NCBI GenBank assembly: GCA_037074615.1
Contig: CM073535.1
Coordinates: forward strand, 7,727,001-7,791,000
Direction: 5' to 3'
DNA length: 64,000 bases
DNA from: Leucaena leucocephala
Taxonomy: Eukaryota; Streptophyta; Magnoliopsida; Fabales; Fabaceae
Shown here piece after piece: positions 1-12,885 of the stretch. A program made the translations under genes and the position numbers. The notes below the pieces were generated by a model. It did not search any database. It was not told the DNA's origin and was given only the letters and a program-made list of their open reading frames with translations. Each line of letters opens with the position of its first letter. The stretch's first letter is position 1.

Positions 1-541
1 GTTTTATCAACTTAAATCTTTTTTGTGGGGGGAAGAAATCTTGTTATGTTTTCTAGAAGTTCATACTTAAAAGTGTGTCTACTCAAGCATATTAAGAAAA
101 TGTGCGGTTTCCATATTACCATTGTAGTCTTGGAAGAAAACCCTGTATCTACAAGGGACCTCTGTCCTCTAATTGGTATTTCTAATCTTCTTTAATCATT
201 AGGGTCACTGTGTTTGGGTGTGTCTTTTCCATTCAATGTTCTCTCTTAACTCATAATACTATGGTATCTCCTTTTACACTGTTTCTGATAGCTTCATACT
301 TAGCTCTGGTTTACTTGAATACTTGATGCCCCTTTCCTATTATGAACAACGTAGTTCCTTATTGTTTGACGTTTATGGTTTTTTCCCAGAAGTGTACCAC
401 TTTCTTTTTTCTTGTGATAATTTTTTTTTTAATTCAATTTGATTAAGTAGTCCTGACTCCTAGGTTCTTAACTACTCTATGAATGCCAATATTTACATGT
501 GAGAACTTGAATTAAAAGCTCAAGATGAACATTATTGACAG

Positions 542-3170
542 CTCAAGATGAAGAAACTGATCATGGAAACAGACGGGGGCTACTAATTATTTTACTTCCA
601 GTTGCAATCGTCATAACATTGGGAATTTTTCTTCTGTGCTGCTCAAGAAGCAAGTCATTCAAATCAGAAGGTAAATTAATAATTTGAATTAGAATGTTCT
701 GGTTATTTTTACCAGGTACTGGTATAAAGAGAATTAACTTTCAGACCTTTCTGTTTTCTCCATTTGTTACAGTGAAGATGGTGTTTGGCAAAAGTTTCCT
801 GTCTGAACAAGAAGGTCCCATTTTGAATGCTGAGAGTCTTGAAACCAGTGCTCCACATCTTGAAGAATTTAGCTTTGCCATCATAAGGGCGGCAACAAAA
901 GACTTTTCTGTGGAAAACAAGCTAGGAGAGGGTGGATTTGGCCCTGTGTACAAGGTAATAGATTTGGTCCTGTGAACATCTGTTTCTGTGAGATATTCTT
1001 CATAAAGAAGCAACATTTTCTAATTTCAAGTAAGTTTTAGTACAAACATATTCATATAGTACATTCTAAGAAATAAAATACATGATAAGTGTAAAAATGA
1101 CACACGGTTCTTGTTGATAGTCACATTTTTCATCGCATTTTCTTTCCAAAGGAGTGAGTGTATGAATGTAAAGGATCAAATTGTGGAAGTTCATGTAGAT
1201 AGAGGAAAATGAAAGGTTAAAAATAAAGAAAAGGAAACGATAATTGGTTGGCAATGCAAGTACAAGATTTGAAGACACTTTCTTTTTCTCTGACAACGAG
1301 AAGGAAAACAACCCCTGATGAGAAGGCAATAATTTTAGAACCTTTCTATAGAATATCTGAGGTCTCAAACATGCAAAACTTCTTTCTTTGAGACAATCAA
1401 GATATTGGTCAAATTATTCAGAGAAGAGAACTAGTATATGTATTGAGATGTTGTAATCTATGGGTTTAATTATTCCTCGAGATGACTCTATCTCACCATT
1501 AACACAACTTTAACCAAAATAATGCAGTGAACTTCTAACATGAAGGAGGCTGCTTATTCTCAATATTAATTACATTAATTAGCAGTAGGAATTCAGAGTC
1601 TTTAGTTATTCCCTTTTTCAGTTAATAGATTAAATTACTGGAATACTTAGATTTTAGCAATAATTTCCTCTTCCATCATCAATTTTCATCATGTCAATGT
1701 TTATGTACCATGAATATCAAATGTCTATTTGATATTCCTCTCGAAGAAGCAGATATGACAGCCAGACCACAAAGTGAGAATGCAATTATGCAGAAGTGTG
1801 ACAAACTAGTTTTGTTGCTGCCGCTAATATCTTAAGCCTTATTATGGGCTAGTCAAGATCAACTTCAAGAATAAAATACTCAGGGATTAATGATTTGATT
1901 TTGATAGGGTAAATTAAGGAAGGGACAGGCAATAGCAGTGAAAAGGCTCTCTAAAACTTCAAGCCAAGGCCTTGAGGAGTTCAAAAATGAGGTAACTCTT
2001 ACTGCAAAACTGCAACATGTGAATTTGGTTAGACTTCTGGGATACTGCACAGAGAGGGATGAGAAGATACTGATCTATGAATACCTCCCAAACAAAAGCT
2101 TAGATAATTTCCTTTTCGGTAAATGTTCCCTATTATCTGTTTAATTTTTCATTCTGAGGGTTCAATGTGATGCTGAATTCAATTAAGCAATAAATTAAAA
2201 ATCCCTTTGATGTTCTCCTCAGCTACACATTTCAGTAACAGATAATTCAGAAATTAAGCTAATTAAGCTTGATGCAGATCCGAACAGGTCAATTCTTTTG
2301 GACTGGAGAAAGCGTGTCAACATTATTGAAGGGATTACTCAAGGTCTTCTTTACCTTCAGGAGTATTCAAACTTTACAATCATCCACCGAGATTTGAAGG
2401 CCAGTAATATATTGTTGGATGATGAACTGAATTCAAAAATATCAGATTTTGGGATGGCTAGAATGTTTAAAAAAGACGAACTTGAAGCAAACACAAGAAG
2501 GATTGTTGGCACATAGTAAGTAAAATGGTAAAATGGTAAAATGGCATTTAACGACTAATCAAAGGATTCTTGTCCTTTCATGTCACTGATCACTTGATAT
2601 TATCTTTGTGTAGTGGATATGTGCCCCCTGAATATGTGAGAAAAGGTATATATTCAATGAAGTATGATGTCTTTAGTTTCGGAGTTCTTCTCTTGCAAAT
2701 CATTAGTGGAAAAAGGACCTCATGTTACTATGGTGCATATGAAAATCTGAACCTTTTGGAATATGTAAGTTCCAAAACAACCGTTTTAGGATTCCATTGC
2801 TTTATGTGAACATTTCTATTCATGTGATGCCTTTGAATCATAAAACTATTGGGTATTTCAGGCATATGAGCTGTGGAGAGAAGGAAAAGGAATGGAGTTC
2901 ATCGATCGGTCACTGGATGACACTGAATCAACTTGTAAAATCTTGAGATGCATGCAGGTAGCTTTGTTATGTGTCCAGGAGAATCCAAATGACAGACCTT
3001 CAATGTTAGAAGTTTATTCAGTTCTCAAGAATGAAGCCTCATCCATTAGTTCTCCTAAAAAACCTGCTTTTTCAGTAAACAGAGGTGAAGATGCGATAGA
3101 AACATGTCGGTGCAAGACTGAATTTTCTTCTATGAACGATCTAACAATCTCTCAGCTAGCAGCCAGATGA
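542..3170 (+). CDS. Chitinase-like receptor kinase, copy 1 (5' partial)
   Basis: This is the 3' part of a GH18-ectodomain receptor-like Ser/Thr kinase. The window opens inside intron 1, because bases 1-541 match the intron after the GH18 exon of copy 3. Exons seen: 542-670 (transmembrane), 773-954 (juxtamembrane and P-loop GEGGFG), 1908-2118 (AVK lysine), 2278-2515 (HRDLKASN, DFG), 2614-2764 (PPEY) and 2862-3170 (C-lobe, stop TGA). All junctions are GT-AG and phases 1,0,1,2,0 agree with copies 3 and 4. Every kinase motif is present, so the visible part looks functional. It is nearly identical to copy 3. One visible difference is a codon missing in the membrane exon (two Leu instead of three before the Ile run). 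The family is known from tobacco CHRK1, a plasma-membrane kinase. Whether the off-window GH18 exon is intact is unknown. Confidence 0.88.
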
Positions 3171-4414
3171 TGGAGAAGAATGGTTGTGGACCAGTTTTTC
3201 AGAACAACAAGAGAATATATTCTAATGCACTTGACTGTTGAGAGTTGTTTTGGTTATGCTGCTCTTATTCGATTTATAAGGAAGATAGAAGATATTTTTT
3301 AGTTTAAGTTATAAATCATATTATTAAATTTATCATATGTACAATTTTACTTTCATTTATTATTGCATATACTTTGTACTTTTGGAGTAAAATGTATATT
3401 AAATATAGATAAAGTTGAAAAGTTATTAAATTTTAAAATAAATTTAATAGGGTTTCAGATTTTTCTTTAATTCCCATGAAATATTTTGAAATTGATTTAT
3501 ATAAATAGGACAAGAGTAGTTACTATCACAAGTCACAACATATATGAGGTAAATCTAGAATGGTGTTAAAGTTAGCTTAAAGGTGGTGAAATAAATAGAG
3601 CTCTTAGAGTTCATAATTTTTTTTATCTCATTTCATAACTTTTGTTATTCTTATTTATTACTACAATTTTTAAAATTATATAATTTATAGTTAAATTACT
3701 ATTTTTTTATTTTATATGCATGTTCTTTTCATATAAAAATATTAAAATTAAAAAATAAAATAAATTTAAACCAATAAGATCCAAGTTAAAGTATTCAAAT
3801 ATAACGTACTACTCTTTGATGGCGAGAAATTGAAGAATATTATTGTATCGTTTTCATGGATGCAATATAGTCTATGGTAATTGGTCATATAAAAATTGTT
3901 TAATCAAGCTTGAATAAATTAAAAATTAGAGTGCTTAGTTGGAAATGATATTTATAATCAATCAAATCAGATTATTTTTTTTATTTTCATATTATCTATT
4001 TTTTTTCACTATAGAAAATGTTTTCCCTTTTCAAACCCATTGCTTACTATGAGAGGATTCTTTTTTCTTTTCTTTTTTCACCCAATTCACTGGAGTTTTA
4101 TCCCCACTATATCCGGATCTGATATGGCTATAATAGGTGAGTCTCTCAACGAGGATTTTCTATATATGTCAAGATTCAAATTCAAGATTTCACTTAAGCA
4201 ATACTAAATCACTTACTATTCGGACTAACCCCCGTTAGTAATACAAGAGGATTCTTGATTCTTCTAGTTTCTTAGAAAATTTGAAGTATTGGGAAAAAAG
4301 TCGCATTGACTTGAGAGACTCGCAGCAGCCCAAACAAAGTATGTTGGATCAGATTTTCCATTGGATGGAGTTTTTTTTTCCCTTGACTGAAATGATTTTA
4401 AGGAGTTCGAACAG
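3171..4414. repeat. Duplicated 3' flank of copy 1
   Basis: This non-coding flank is shared with 17241-18172 downstream of copy 3 and, in part (about 3660-3890), with 9940-10190 downstream of broken copy 2. A shared landmark is the segment around 'atggcgagaa' followed by 'ttcatggatgcaata'. It runs straight into the truncated GH18 relic of copy 2, and the copy 3 flank stops at the same point (near 18172). It marks the right border of the duplicated unit. No gene is seen in it. Confidence 0.75.
4063..4245 (-). mobile_element. SINE-like retroelement with target-site duplication
   Basis: This 183-bp insertion is flanked by the 11-bp direct repeat agaggattctt (4052-4062 and 4246-4256). The paralogous flank of copy 3 has the same 11 bp only once (18016-18026) with no insert, so it is a natural empty site. 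Read on the minus strand it begins with a tRNA-like head (box A-like 'ttagtccgaatagtaag', box B-like 'tgaatttgaatctt') and ends in an A-rich tail. Related copies lie at 25399, 28165, 28669, 33634 and 41748. Confidence 0.8.
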
Positions 4415-4419
4415 CTAGG

Positions 4420-6818
4420 CTATATGGCTTTCAGGGAGTTGATCTTTTTGGGATTGGGCCTATTTCTGCTCCTGAGCTAATTTAGGAACCCTCTTGAAGG
4501 AATGGCGAGAAGCTTTAACTTCTGAGGCAAGAAACTCGAGCCATCCAGAATTGTTATTGGTAATGGAAGGTTACTACATTGAAGCTGGAAGATCCTTGAG
4601 TTACCCTTTTGATTCAATGCAGAGGAACTTAGATTGCGTACAATTTGTTGCGTTTAATTACTATCTTCCCACAAAGGACAATTTTACAGAATTCCATGCT
4701 GCCTTATATGGTCCATCTGGGTGTGATAATGCTGATAATGGTATTAAAGAGTGGAAGAGAAGAGGTTTTCCTTCTAGCAAGCTTCTTATTGGCTTGCCTT
4801 ATCATGGATATGCATGGACACTTCTCAATCCAGCAAACAGTAGTGCCGGCTCACCAGCATCAGGACCTGGTTTTACTAAAGATGATTCAGTGGCTTACAA
4901 ATTGATAAAAAGCTTTATAAGAAGCTTCGGGGAAGCATCTGTTGGAGAATATGATTCTAGTGTGGTGGCTAATCAGTTCAAAGTTGCATCAACGTGGATC
5001 AATTTCCACGATGTAGAGGCAATCAGGGGCTAAAATTTCTTTTGCCAAGAGAAATTGGCTACTTGGTTATTTTGTGTTCCAACTGTCTAATGATGAAAAT
5101 TGGATCCTTTGAAAGGCAGGTGAGTCATAAATTAATCTTGGGTTAAATTATCATCTGGCATAACATATATGCATATGGTGTTCTGAATTTTATCCTTGCA
5201 GCTCAAGATATAGATGAAGATCATCACAAAATTCAGCTGCTGATAGTTGTTCTGCCAACAACTCTGACCATCACGCTGATACTGTTTATGGGAATAATAT
5301 CTTGCTACTACCGTAAAGGTAACTGAAGTAGTTCATTTTTCCCCTTGTAAGAAGAGCCACATAGTTGAGTTTCATGTGACATATTTGTATTTATTCTTTC
5401 AACAGGAATTTTAGCTTCTGTAACAAGAATATTATGTAAAATCAAGAGATATTTGCCGGCAGATGAGAAAAATCTAGAGGAAAGTACTTCTGATATGCTA
5501 GTGTTGAAGTATGCTGCAGTTAAAATGGCCACATATAACTTTTCAAACGACAATAAGCTTGGAGAGGGTGGATTTGGCTCAGTATTCAAGGTAACTTGTG
5601 TATATTCATCTGTTTGGGTAACCATTTGGAAAGACAAAATATGTACAATGCAGCCAAACACAGTTTTCAATTTCAATGGTTCAGATAGAAGTGTAGTTTC
5701 CTTCCCTCCATTTTCTCTAACTAAACACACTTTCCTCTCCCCTCCAAAACCCCCCAACCAAAAGTGAGGGTTTTTGGAGAGGAGAGAAAATTTTCCACTG
5801 TTATGATCAAATTGTCCTTGATGTTTATTTAATATTCCAATTGTACCCTTAAGCCTTTTATTTTTATTTTTCTCATATCTAATTTTTTTTTAATTGTTAA
5901 AATTTAATAAACATAATAAATTATTTATATATTATATTAAAATATATAATAATTATATAATTAATAAGAAATAATATTAAAATTTTATCATATTTTTTAA
6001 TTTTTTTTAATTTTATTATATATATAAATGAGATAAAAAATTTTAAGATTTATAAATTAAAAAATAATAATTTTGATATAAATATTATAAATAAGGAGTA
6101 AATAAATTTAAATAAAGAGATAAGTGTATATTTGTCAATTTCTAATTAACTTCCCTCCCCTTCTGAACCAAATAAAACATACCATTAATTAACCTCCCCT
6201 ACCTTTCTCTACCCTCTCTTAAATTAACCTAACATACCCTCCCCTCAACTAAACCAAACAAAGCCTTAATTTATTTAGCCTGTAAATTATAGAGATGTTG
6301 TAATCTATGGGTTTCATTATTCCTCGATATGACTCTATCATTATTAACACAACCTTAACCAAAATATGCAGGAACTTCTAACATGAAGGAGGCTGCTTAT
6401 TCTTAATATTAAATACATTAATTAGATCAGGAATACAGAGTTTTGAGTTATTCCCTTTTTCAGTTAATGGATTAAATTATAGAAATACTGAGTTTTTAGC
6501 AATAATTTCCTCTTCCACCATCAATCTCGTGAGATTTTCATCTTGTCGATGTTTATATACCATAAATATCAAATGTCTATTTGATCTTCCTCTTGAAGAA
6601 GAAGATATGACAGCCACACCACAAACACAAAGTGAGAATGCAATTATGTAGAAGTGTGGGAAACTAGTTTTTTTGCAGCCACTAATATCTTAAGCCTTAG
6701 TTAGGCTAGCCATGGTCTACTTCAAATAGAAATTACTCAGCAATTAATGATTTGATTTTGATAGGGTAAATTAAGGAGGAGACAGGAAATAGCGGTGAAA
6801 AGGCTCTACAAAGCTTCC
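4420..6818 (+). pseudogene. Chitinase-like receptor kinase, copy 2 (wrecked)
   Basis: This is a relic of a GH18 receptor kinase. The GH18 N-terminal half is missing: homology starts near 4428 ('FQGVDLF'), hits stops and a frame change, then runs open 4494-5033 with the conserved 'GLPYHGYAW' segment. A one-base shift near 5030 and an in-frame TGA near 5112 break the end of the domain. Exon 2 (5202-5318, transmembrane) and exon 3 (5406-5590, P-loop GEGGFG) are intact in frame but clearly diverged from copies 1, 3 and 4. From 6292 the rest of intron 3 is almost identical to copies 1 and 3. Exon 4 starts at about 6767 with 'EIAVKRL' and is cut at about 6818, where MULE sequence begins. The rest of the kinase is absent, although the copy-type 3' flank reappears at 9840-10190. 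No functional product is expected. Confidence 0.85.
5690..6285. other. AT-rich insert in intron 3 of copy 2
   Basis: This block is absent from intron 3 of the other copies. It has pyrimidine-rich ends ('cctctcccctccaaaa' on the left, 'accctcccctcaactaaacc' on the right) around a very AT-rich core. The left end folds with 5761-5788 as a short imperfect hairpin. It may be a small non-autonomous transposon, but no clean terminal inverted repeats or target-site duplication could be fixed. Confidence 0.35.
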
Positions 6819-7725
6819 CAATCTTCCTACAAACCTCGAAGCACATGTACAACCTTCCAAATCTGGGGAGCATGTTTCTCGATGGCACTTGAGTATCAAG
6901 CTCGGCATCATAGTCAGGTGGGCTATCCACTTTTAAAAACATTATAGAGTAGGGATTAGACCTTTTTAGCTCATGACAATAGTCATACAACCTTCGAAAT
7001 AGTTCCTGGAAAGACCCACGAAGGTGATTTAATGCTTTTTTCTTTGCTCTGGAAGCCACTGCCTTTGAGACATTTACATTCCGCTTTCTCTTAGATCTAT
7101 CAATAATATCTTTCGATTTAAACTTGGGATTTTCTTTCACGGTTTTCTGAATACTCCCACTCAACCATTTGGATTTTAACAATTTATTAATCACCTCCCT
7201 GCTACATGTATGCTTGTCATTGATCATCCCTAATTGCCATGTCTCTTCCCCCTTTAACTTTGCGTAGTATGCCTTCCAATCACTGTCTGACTTGCACCTT
7301 AATCGAATCCTTTCCTTACCATTTTTAATAAACTTAAGCCGTTTCCAGCATGCACAGCATACGACACTATGGCCTCTTTAAAATCTTCTCCAGTGTTGTA
7401 TAGGGTTTCGACCTCCCGCTTGTATTCAATCATATTTTTTAACAACTTATGCATTGGATGCCTATTCTTTATGCGTCCATCTCCTTCTTTATTTTCATCT
7501 CCAGCCCCTTCCCCATCATCAAGGCTTTCTGTATCTTCACTCACATGCTCTTGTTATGAATTTTCTCTACACTGTATATTGACCCTCACTGTCACCAAGA
7601 TGATATTCATCACCTTCATCCACTTCTTCTTTACTATCATTGAAGTCAATATCCAAGGCACTATCTTCATCATAATTGTTCCCCGTCTTTTATGCAAATT
7701 TTTGAATATATACATGAGTTCAAAT
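6819..7725 (-). mobile_element. MULE (Mutator-like) transposase fragment, degenerate
   Basis: Read on the minus strand, this resembles the N-terminal half of a plant MuDR-type transposase. It has an acidic stretch ('SALDIDFND', 'EEVDEGDEY'), then 'KNGKERIRLRCKSD' and 'WQLGMINDKHTCSR', then 'AKKKALNHLRGSFQELFRRL' near the 'NPYS' motif. The frame breaks at least twice: a one-base shift near 7340, and stops near 7545-7560. The catalytic DDE region is not present. It abuts truncated exon 4 of kinase copy 2, so it either inserted there or replaced the rest of that gene. Confidence 0.75.
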
Positions 7726-8280
7726 TTGTAAGAAAAGAAGAATTTTGAAAAGTGGACAAGAAGTTTGGTTATATACAAATCTCGTTGCTTGAAAGATATA
7801 TAAATCTCATGTATAATTAACTTGGATCTAGCTTGTTGAAACTTGAGACCATATTAATTTTCTTAAAGACATGCATCTTATTCTCTAAACAAATGCTTTT
7901 GTTATTTTGTTTATCAAATATTAATGTTTGTGCATGCGAGGGTATCTCCATTATGATATTTTGTTGCTTTTTCTGGTCTAGACTTGCGTTGGAAATTCTG
8001 CTTACTAGTGCTAAGCACTTTGGGGGGGGGGGATGGTGAAGGGCAAAACAACACAGAAGATTAACATGAATATATAGAGGCAGTGTCACTCTATCATGTG
8101 GGGAATTTGTACATGCCAAACAGAAATTTTCTTTGCCGAATGAGGTTTTATATTCTAATGTAGCTTTTTTGTGTATAATCTTTGAACTGGTATGGTAATT
8201 AATAAAAAACTCACAGGAGAAAAAATGCCAAAAGGGAGTCAAAAAGCAAAAACCCTACAATGATACGTAGGGTTAACGCA
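7726..8280. other. Intergenic, no gene recognised
   Basis: Short open frames occur on both strands but show no recognisable domain and no splice-linked partner. A G-run lies near 8022-8032. The left part may be 5' sequence of the MULE relic. Confidence 0.4.
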
Positions 8281-8284
8281 AAGA

Positions 8285-8930
8285 GCAAAAACTCACTTGT
8301 ACTTCTCTGTTTTGATAGACTTTTAAAAAATTATTTATAGAAAAAAAGTGTTTTTAGACCGTTTTTAGAAAAAGAGCTTTTAGAGAAACATCTATGAAAA
8401 AAATAGTTCTGAATAAACAAGTGTATGACTTTTGTATTGGCATATTACCAAAAAGGATATGAGATAAAAATAAATTCTATTCAGTCTACTGTTCACTTAT
8501 TCTACTACCTAGCCACGGTAGCGATGGTGAGTCTGGTGACGGTGACCCAACAACAGCGAGCAGCTCCCATCGACGGTGAGCAACGACTTCTAACGAGGAA
8601 GATGATAGATCTGGATGGCAAGCAGTGACCCAGCGATGACTTGAGCTGACTCATGGACGACGGCGAGCACTGTGCTTCACTGAGCGGAGAACAAGGAGAG
8701 AGTGGAAAAAATAATAGTAAAATAACAATTGGGTAGTCCATAAAATCTTTTACTGTTAAAGAAACTACTCTCAGTAGCCTATTCAAAACCTTAGTTTTAA
8801 ACTATGGTTTAGTTCAAAAATACTTTTGGACAAATATTACTATTTATTTTAAAAAATTTAAACTAAGGTTTGAGTTAGAAGCCCTTTTAAAACTATTATT
8901 AAAAAAATTTCCAAACAAGCCCATAAAAGG
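8285..8930 (+). repeat. Dispersed non-autonomous element, copy a
   Basis: This is a repeat with an A/T-rich start ('agacttttaaaaaattattt'), a purine-rich middle and an end reading '...cttttaaaactattatt' then 'ccaaacaagccc'. The same order of blocks recurs at 9010-9575 (same strand) and, inverted and shorter, at 41355-41610. No coding capacity is evident. The GC-richer insert at 8510-8700 is private to this copy. Confidence 0.55.
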
Positions 8931-9009
8931 ACTTACCAGATTTATGCTCGCAGATAAGAGCTGTTGACATCCTAGAACAATTCACGAGATCTAAGATGAT
9001 TGTTGATTA

Positions 9010-9575
9010 TGTGTTTGTTTGGATAAAACTTTAGAAAATGACTTATATTAAAAAATAGCTTTTGGGTAACTTTTAAAAAATGGGTTTTAGAGAAGAATTT
9101 ATGAAAAAAAAATAGTTTTAGATAAATGAGTGTTTGAATAGTTATTATCAAAATAGCTTTTGTAATTGAAAAATTATTAAAAATAGTTTAATTTTATTAA
9201 AAATGAGAGAGTAGAGACGGTAGAAAAAAGAGAGGAAAGAGAGTGAAGAAAACTAAAGAGAGGGGAGAGAGGAAAGATAGTTGAAAAAGTAAATAGAGAA
9301 GAGAGATGAGAGATGAAAGATTGTGGAAAAGATAGAAGAGAGGGAGAGAATATGTAAAAAAAATTAAAGATAAAATAATAATTGAATAATTTATAAACTC
9401 TTTTACTGTTATAAAAGCTACTCCTACCAGTTTATCTAAAATTATAATTTTAAATTATAGTTTTATTTAAAAATATTTTTAAATAAATATAATTATTTAT
9501 TTAAAAAAATTAAACTAAAATTTAAACAAAAAATTCTTTTAAAACTATAGTTTAAATTTTTCAAACACACTACAC
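9010..9575 (+). repeat. Dispersed non-autonomous element, copy b
   Basis: It parallels copy a block by block: 'gtttggataaaactttagaa' at the start, a GA-rich tract at 9210-9355 ('gagagaggaaag'), 'ctcttttactgttataaaag', then 'cttttaaaactatagttt' and 'caaacaca' at the end. It is a MITE-like family; the terminal repeats are too degenerate to classify by eye. Confidence 0.55.
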
Positions 9576-9599
9576 TATGAAAGTTTAGAATAGTGGTCG

Positions 9600-10190
9600 T
9601 TTTCATGTTTACGACTTCATTAGGTTTTTAGATATTTTTCCAATTTATATGCATTTTAAATTAAAAATTAATGTATCAATATTTAAATTTTAAGTTAATA
9701 TTTTTATTCGTTGACTTGATATTTTTTATTCATTGAGTCAGAGTTTTCCATTAATGACACTAATGCCCTTAATAATAAGAGACTAAAAGTGCACTTTACA
9801 AATATAAAGGATCAAACTGAAACATAATACAAACATAAAAGACCAAATGTATATAAATTTTAAAATATATAATTTACATTCTTAATTATGATTTTTAATT
9901 TATATAATTTTTAATTCTGATTTCTTATTTTTTTTTTAAATTTTTATTTAGGATTACAATTTTTAAAATATATAATTTATAATTAATTTCCTATTTTTAT
10001 TTTATATCTCTATTCCTTTCAAATAAAAATATTAATTTTTTAAAAAATTAAAATTTAAATCATCAAAATTGAACCTGAACTATTCAAATATAATGTGCTA
10101 CTCTTTTATGGCGAGAAGTTGAAGAATATAATTGTATTGGATTCATGGATGCAATAAAGTATATAGGTAATTGGTCATAATTGTCTCATG
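9600..10190. repeat. Orphan copy of the array 3' flank
   Basis: The segment from about 9940 matches 3660-3890 and 17640-17880, including 'aatgtgctactcttttatgg' and the 'ttcatggatgcaata' landmark. It is the expected downstream flank of kinase copy 2, so that gene's missing exons were lost between about 6818 and 9840 while its flank survived. Confidence 0.65.
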
Positions 10191-12480
10191 ACAAAGAAAT
10201 CGAGCATGAAAAAGTTTTAAATAAAATTAATGACAAAATTAGATGGACTGTTTCAGTATTTCCCTGCTGGAACGAAAGATTAAAGATGCTTAAGAATGGA
10301 GGTTTATATGAAAACCTTCCTTATACTGTTATACAAGTCGGAATATTTCTTTGAAGATGATATGTAGCATATATGCTCCCCATGGCGCTTGTAGGTTCCT
10401 GTGGGTTAGATTTCTTGAATAAAGTCCTTTGCCTTTTAGACGAAGCGAACTTGAAAACCTTTCTATTTTATAAAGAAAAGTTTAAGTTAGTTTGATTATA
10501 GAGACTCACTAAAATGAAAGTATATTTTTAACCTCAAAGAACATTTATATAGATATTTATAAATCACCCACCCCACCAATAATATTTTTATATTAACAGT
10601 ATAATTTGAACTCAAACATACTATTCAATTTTACAAATAGGTTTTAAAGGTTGTTCATATAGAGAGTATAGAGAGTGTTGATATAAATATGGCACCTCAT
10701 CTTAATATATTTAGTATTGAGAGGACTATGAAAGTTATCATAAATATAAATATGAGGAACATCATTATCATCGAGATGAGCATTCTCATCATGACCGATA
10801 TAAGTATGTTGATTGTGATCATTATAAACATATTAATCTCTGGTAGTTTGAATATGAGGATTATCGGCAGTATGGTTATATTGCTTATGGTCGCTATAAT
10901 TATCTCCTCTATTGACACTATGAGTATGATTTGAAGAGTGATCAAATTGATGGGGACTTTATACATCCACGTTTTGAAGAGGTGAAAGATAAACTTGATT
11001 AACCCTAAAGCTTCATCATCTGATTGGGATATGAGAGGAGTTCTCATCAAATTGAGGAAGAGAAGCCATATGAAAAGGGGGGAAAGATCTTTAATCCTAT
11101 GGATAATCTCATAATATTACCTTAGAAGCATCAAGGTATTGTGACTTTGGAAGAAAATAATATGTTCAACAAAGATCCTTCGTCTATATCAAGAGGGAGT
11201 ATTGGAAGGTAATTAATATAAATGTGAGATTGATGTATGTGATGATATAAATAGTGTGAAGGAGGCAATTGAGTCAAACTATACTAAAGATTCTACACTC
11301 ACAATATAAAGATAGAGATAGAGATGGAGATAGGTGTTATTGACAAATAAGTAGAGGTTAGCTAAATGATATAAATGTGAAGGAGGTTGAGTCAAACCAT
11401 ACCTTTTTATTTTTTATTTTTTTAGTTTGTTTTTCTGGCTTTCTCTTGTATAATAAAAAAGAAAAGCTAAATGAAAGAAAAGCAATTTCATATACAAATC
11501 CTACCTATAGTGGCTGTTCCTTATGGTATGCAGGTTGATTCTCCTTCTGACCTACTTTTAGTTGTTTACTACACCACTAAATGGGAAAGTAATTGCAATT
11601 GTGGAAGAGCATATTGTTTCTAGAACCATGTGGTCCTCTCCTTTCTAACAAGTGAGATAGCCAATGAGAAAACTATGTTTGAGGTGAGCAACTTGGTGAC
11701 AATAAAGCTTTGGGGCTTTTTTAACAAGTGAGATAATGAAAGAGAAGACTACGGTACAAGTGATCAACTTGAAGGAGGTTGAAGGAGGGGGGCCGATATA
11801 AAAATAATGATTGATTAGAAATTTTTAGATATTTAGTATTATTAGAGAAGAATTTTATTTTAATTATTAACTTTTATCATTAATTATTTTTTACATTTAA
11901 TTTTAGGATTCTAAAATATCTTATAAATTTTTAAATTTAGTTTGAGTTTTATAAATAAATCATAACATTTAATTAAGGGTGTACGTGGACTAAATTAGAC
12001 CAAGTTAATTATCAACTTAAGGTTTAATATAAAGAAGACCTTAGGTTGACTAAGATAACTTATGGTCTAGTTTAGTCTTATTTTAATTCGAGGTTAAATT
12101 AGATTATAATTAATCTACTGAATTATTTAGATTAGTTCAAAAAGTCTATGACCTCAATTTTTTAATATTTTTTATTTATAAGATGCAAGATTTTAATTTG
12201 ATAAACACAAGCCAATAAAAAATATGAATAATCATATAAAACTCTTCACATAACATTAAAATTTAATTATAATTCTATAAAAATATCCAATAACAATAAA
12301 AAAATAATATTTAAATTATAAAAAAATTAAAAAAATTACAGGTCAAATAAAACTAGATCAAGTGGTATGATCACTTGATGGAGAATAATAGGATCGATTC
12401 AACCTAACCAATTTAGTCTAATTTAGTTCAATTTTATTATAGAATTTATTTAGATTACACATGACTGCCTCAAGTTCGGC
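10191..12480. other. Intergenic, degenerate repeats
   Basis: No gene is supported. At 10690-11100 one plus frame is rich in His, Tyr and Asp ('EEHHYHRDEHSHHD') with several stops, then continues as 'EIEEEKPYEKG'-like sequence. This could be a decayed retrotransposon gag, but nothing diagnostic is seen. The remainder is AT-rich and non-coding. Confidence 0.35.
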
Positions 12481-12731
12481 GGGTTGCACTGAATCATAGC
12501 TTTTATTGTACACCCCCAATTTAACTATGAATTGAATATCCAGCGTTTCCTTCCCCTCCTGCCTTTAATTTCTTCTCCTCACTGTTTTCGTCTGATTTCG
12601 TTCGTTTATCCTTTTCCTCCCTTCCCCTTCCCCATCTTTCATCACTGTAATTCCCGCCCTTATGGTTGTTTTTATGTTCTCTGTAATTCTCGTGTTCGGA
12701 AGTTGCCTTTCTATTCAGCAACTTCCCCACC

Positions 12732-12768
12732 CACGTGACATTAATTGCATCCCTTGCATGATATAAAT
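12732..12768 (+). promoter_or_regulatory. G-box and TATA box of copy 3
   Basis: A CACGTG G-box (12732-12737) lies 23 bp before an ATATAAAT TATA-type box (12761-12768), itself about 135 bp before the start codon at 12902. In copy 4 the aligned positions read CACGTA and a non-TATA 'gaaattaatag' (about 19984-20015), so the two copies probably differ in expression. The sites are inferred from motif and position only. Confidence 0.5.
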
Positions 12769-12885
12769 GGGTTTTCTGATTACTGTTCCGAGTCCCATCA
12801 ACAATGGTTCAAGGCATTTACTTCAGTCATAGTTGATGCTTTGAAAAATCAAAATGTCACATTTGTACTGGGAGTGAGAAGAGCC

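Noticed and set aside
741..1016. Minus-strand frame opposite exon 3, also present at 14819 and 21720
   Set aside because: It is a shadow of the conserved kinase exon in each copy.
7817..8242. 141-codon minus frame
   Set aside because: It has no recognised motif, biased composition and no supporting splice or start signals, and lies between transposon remnants.
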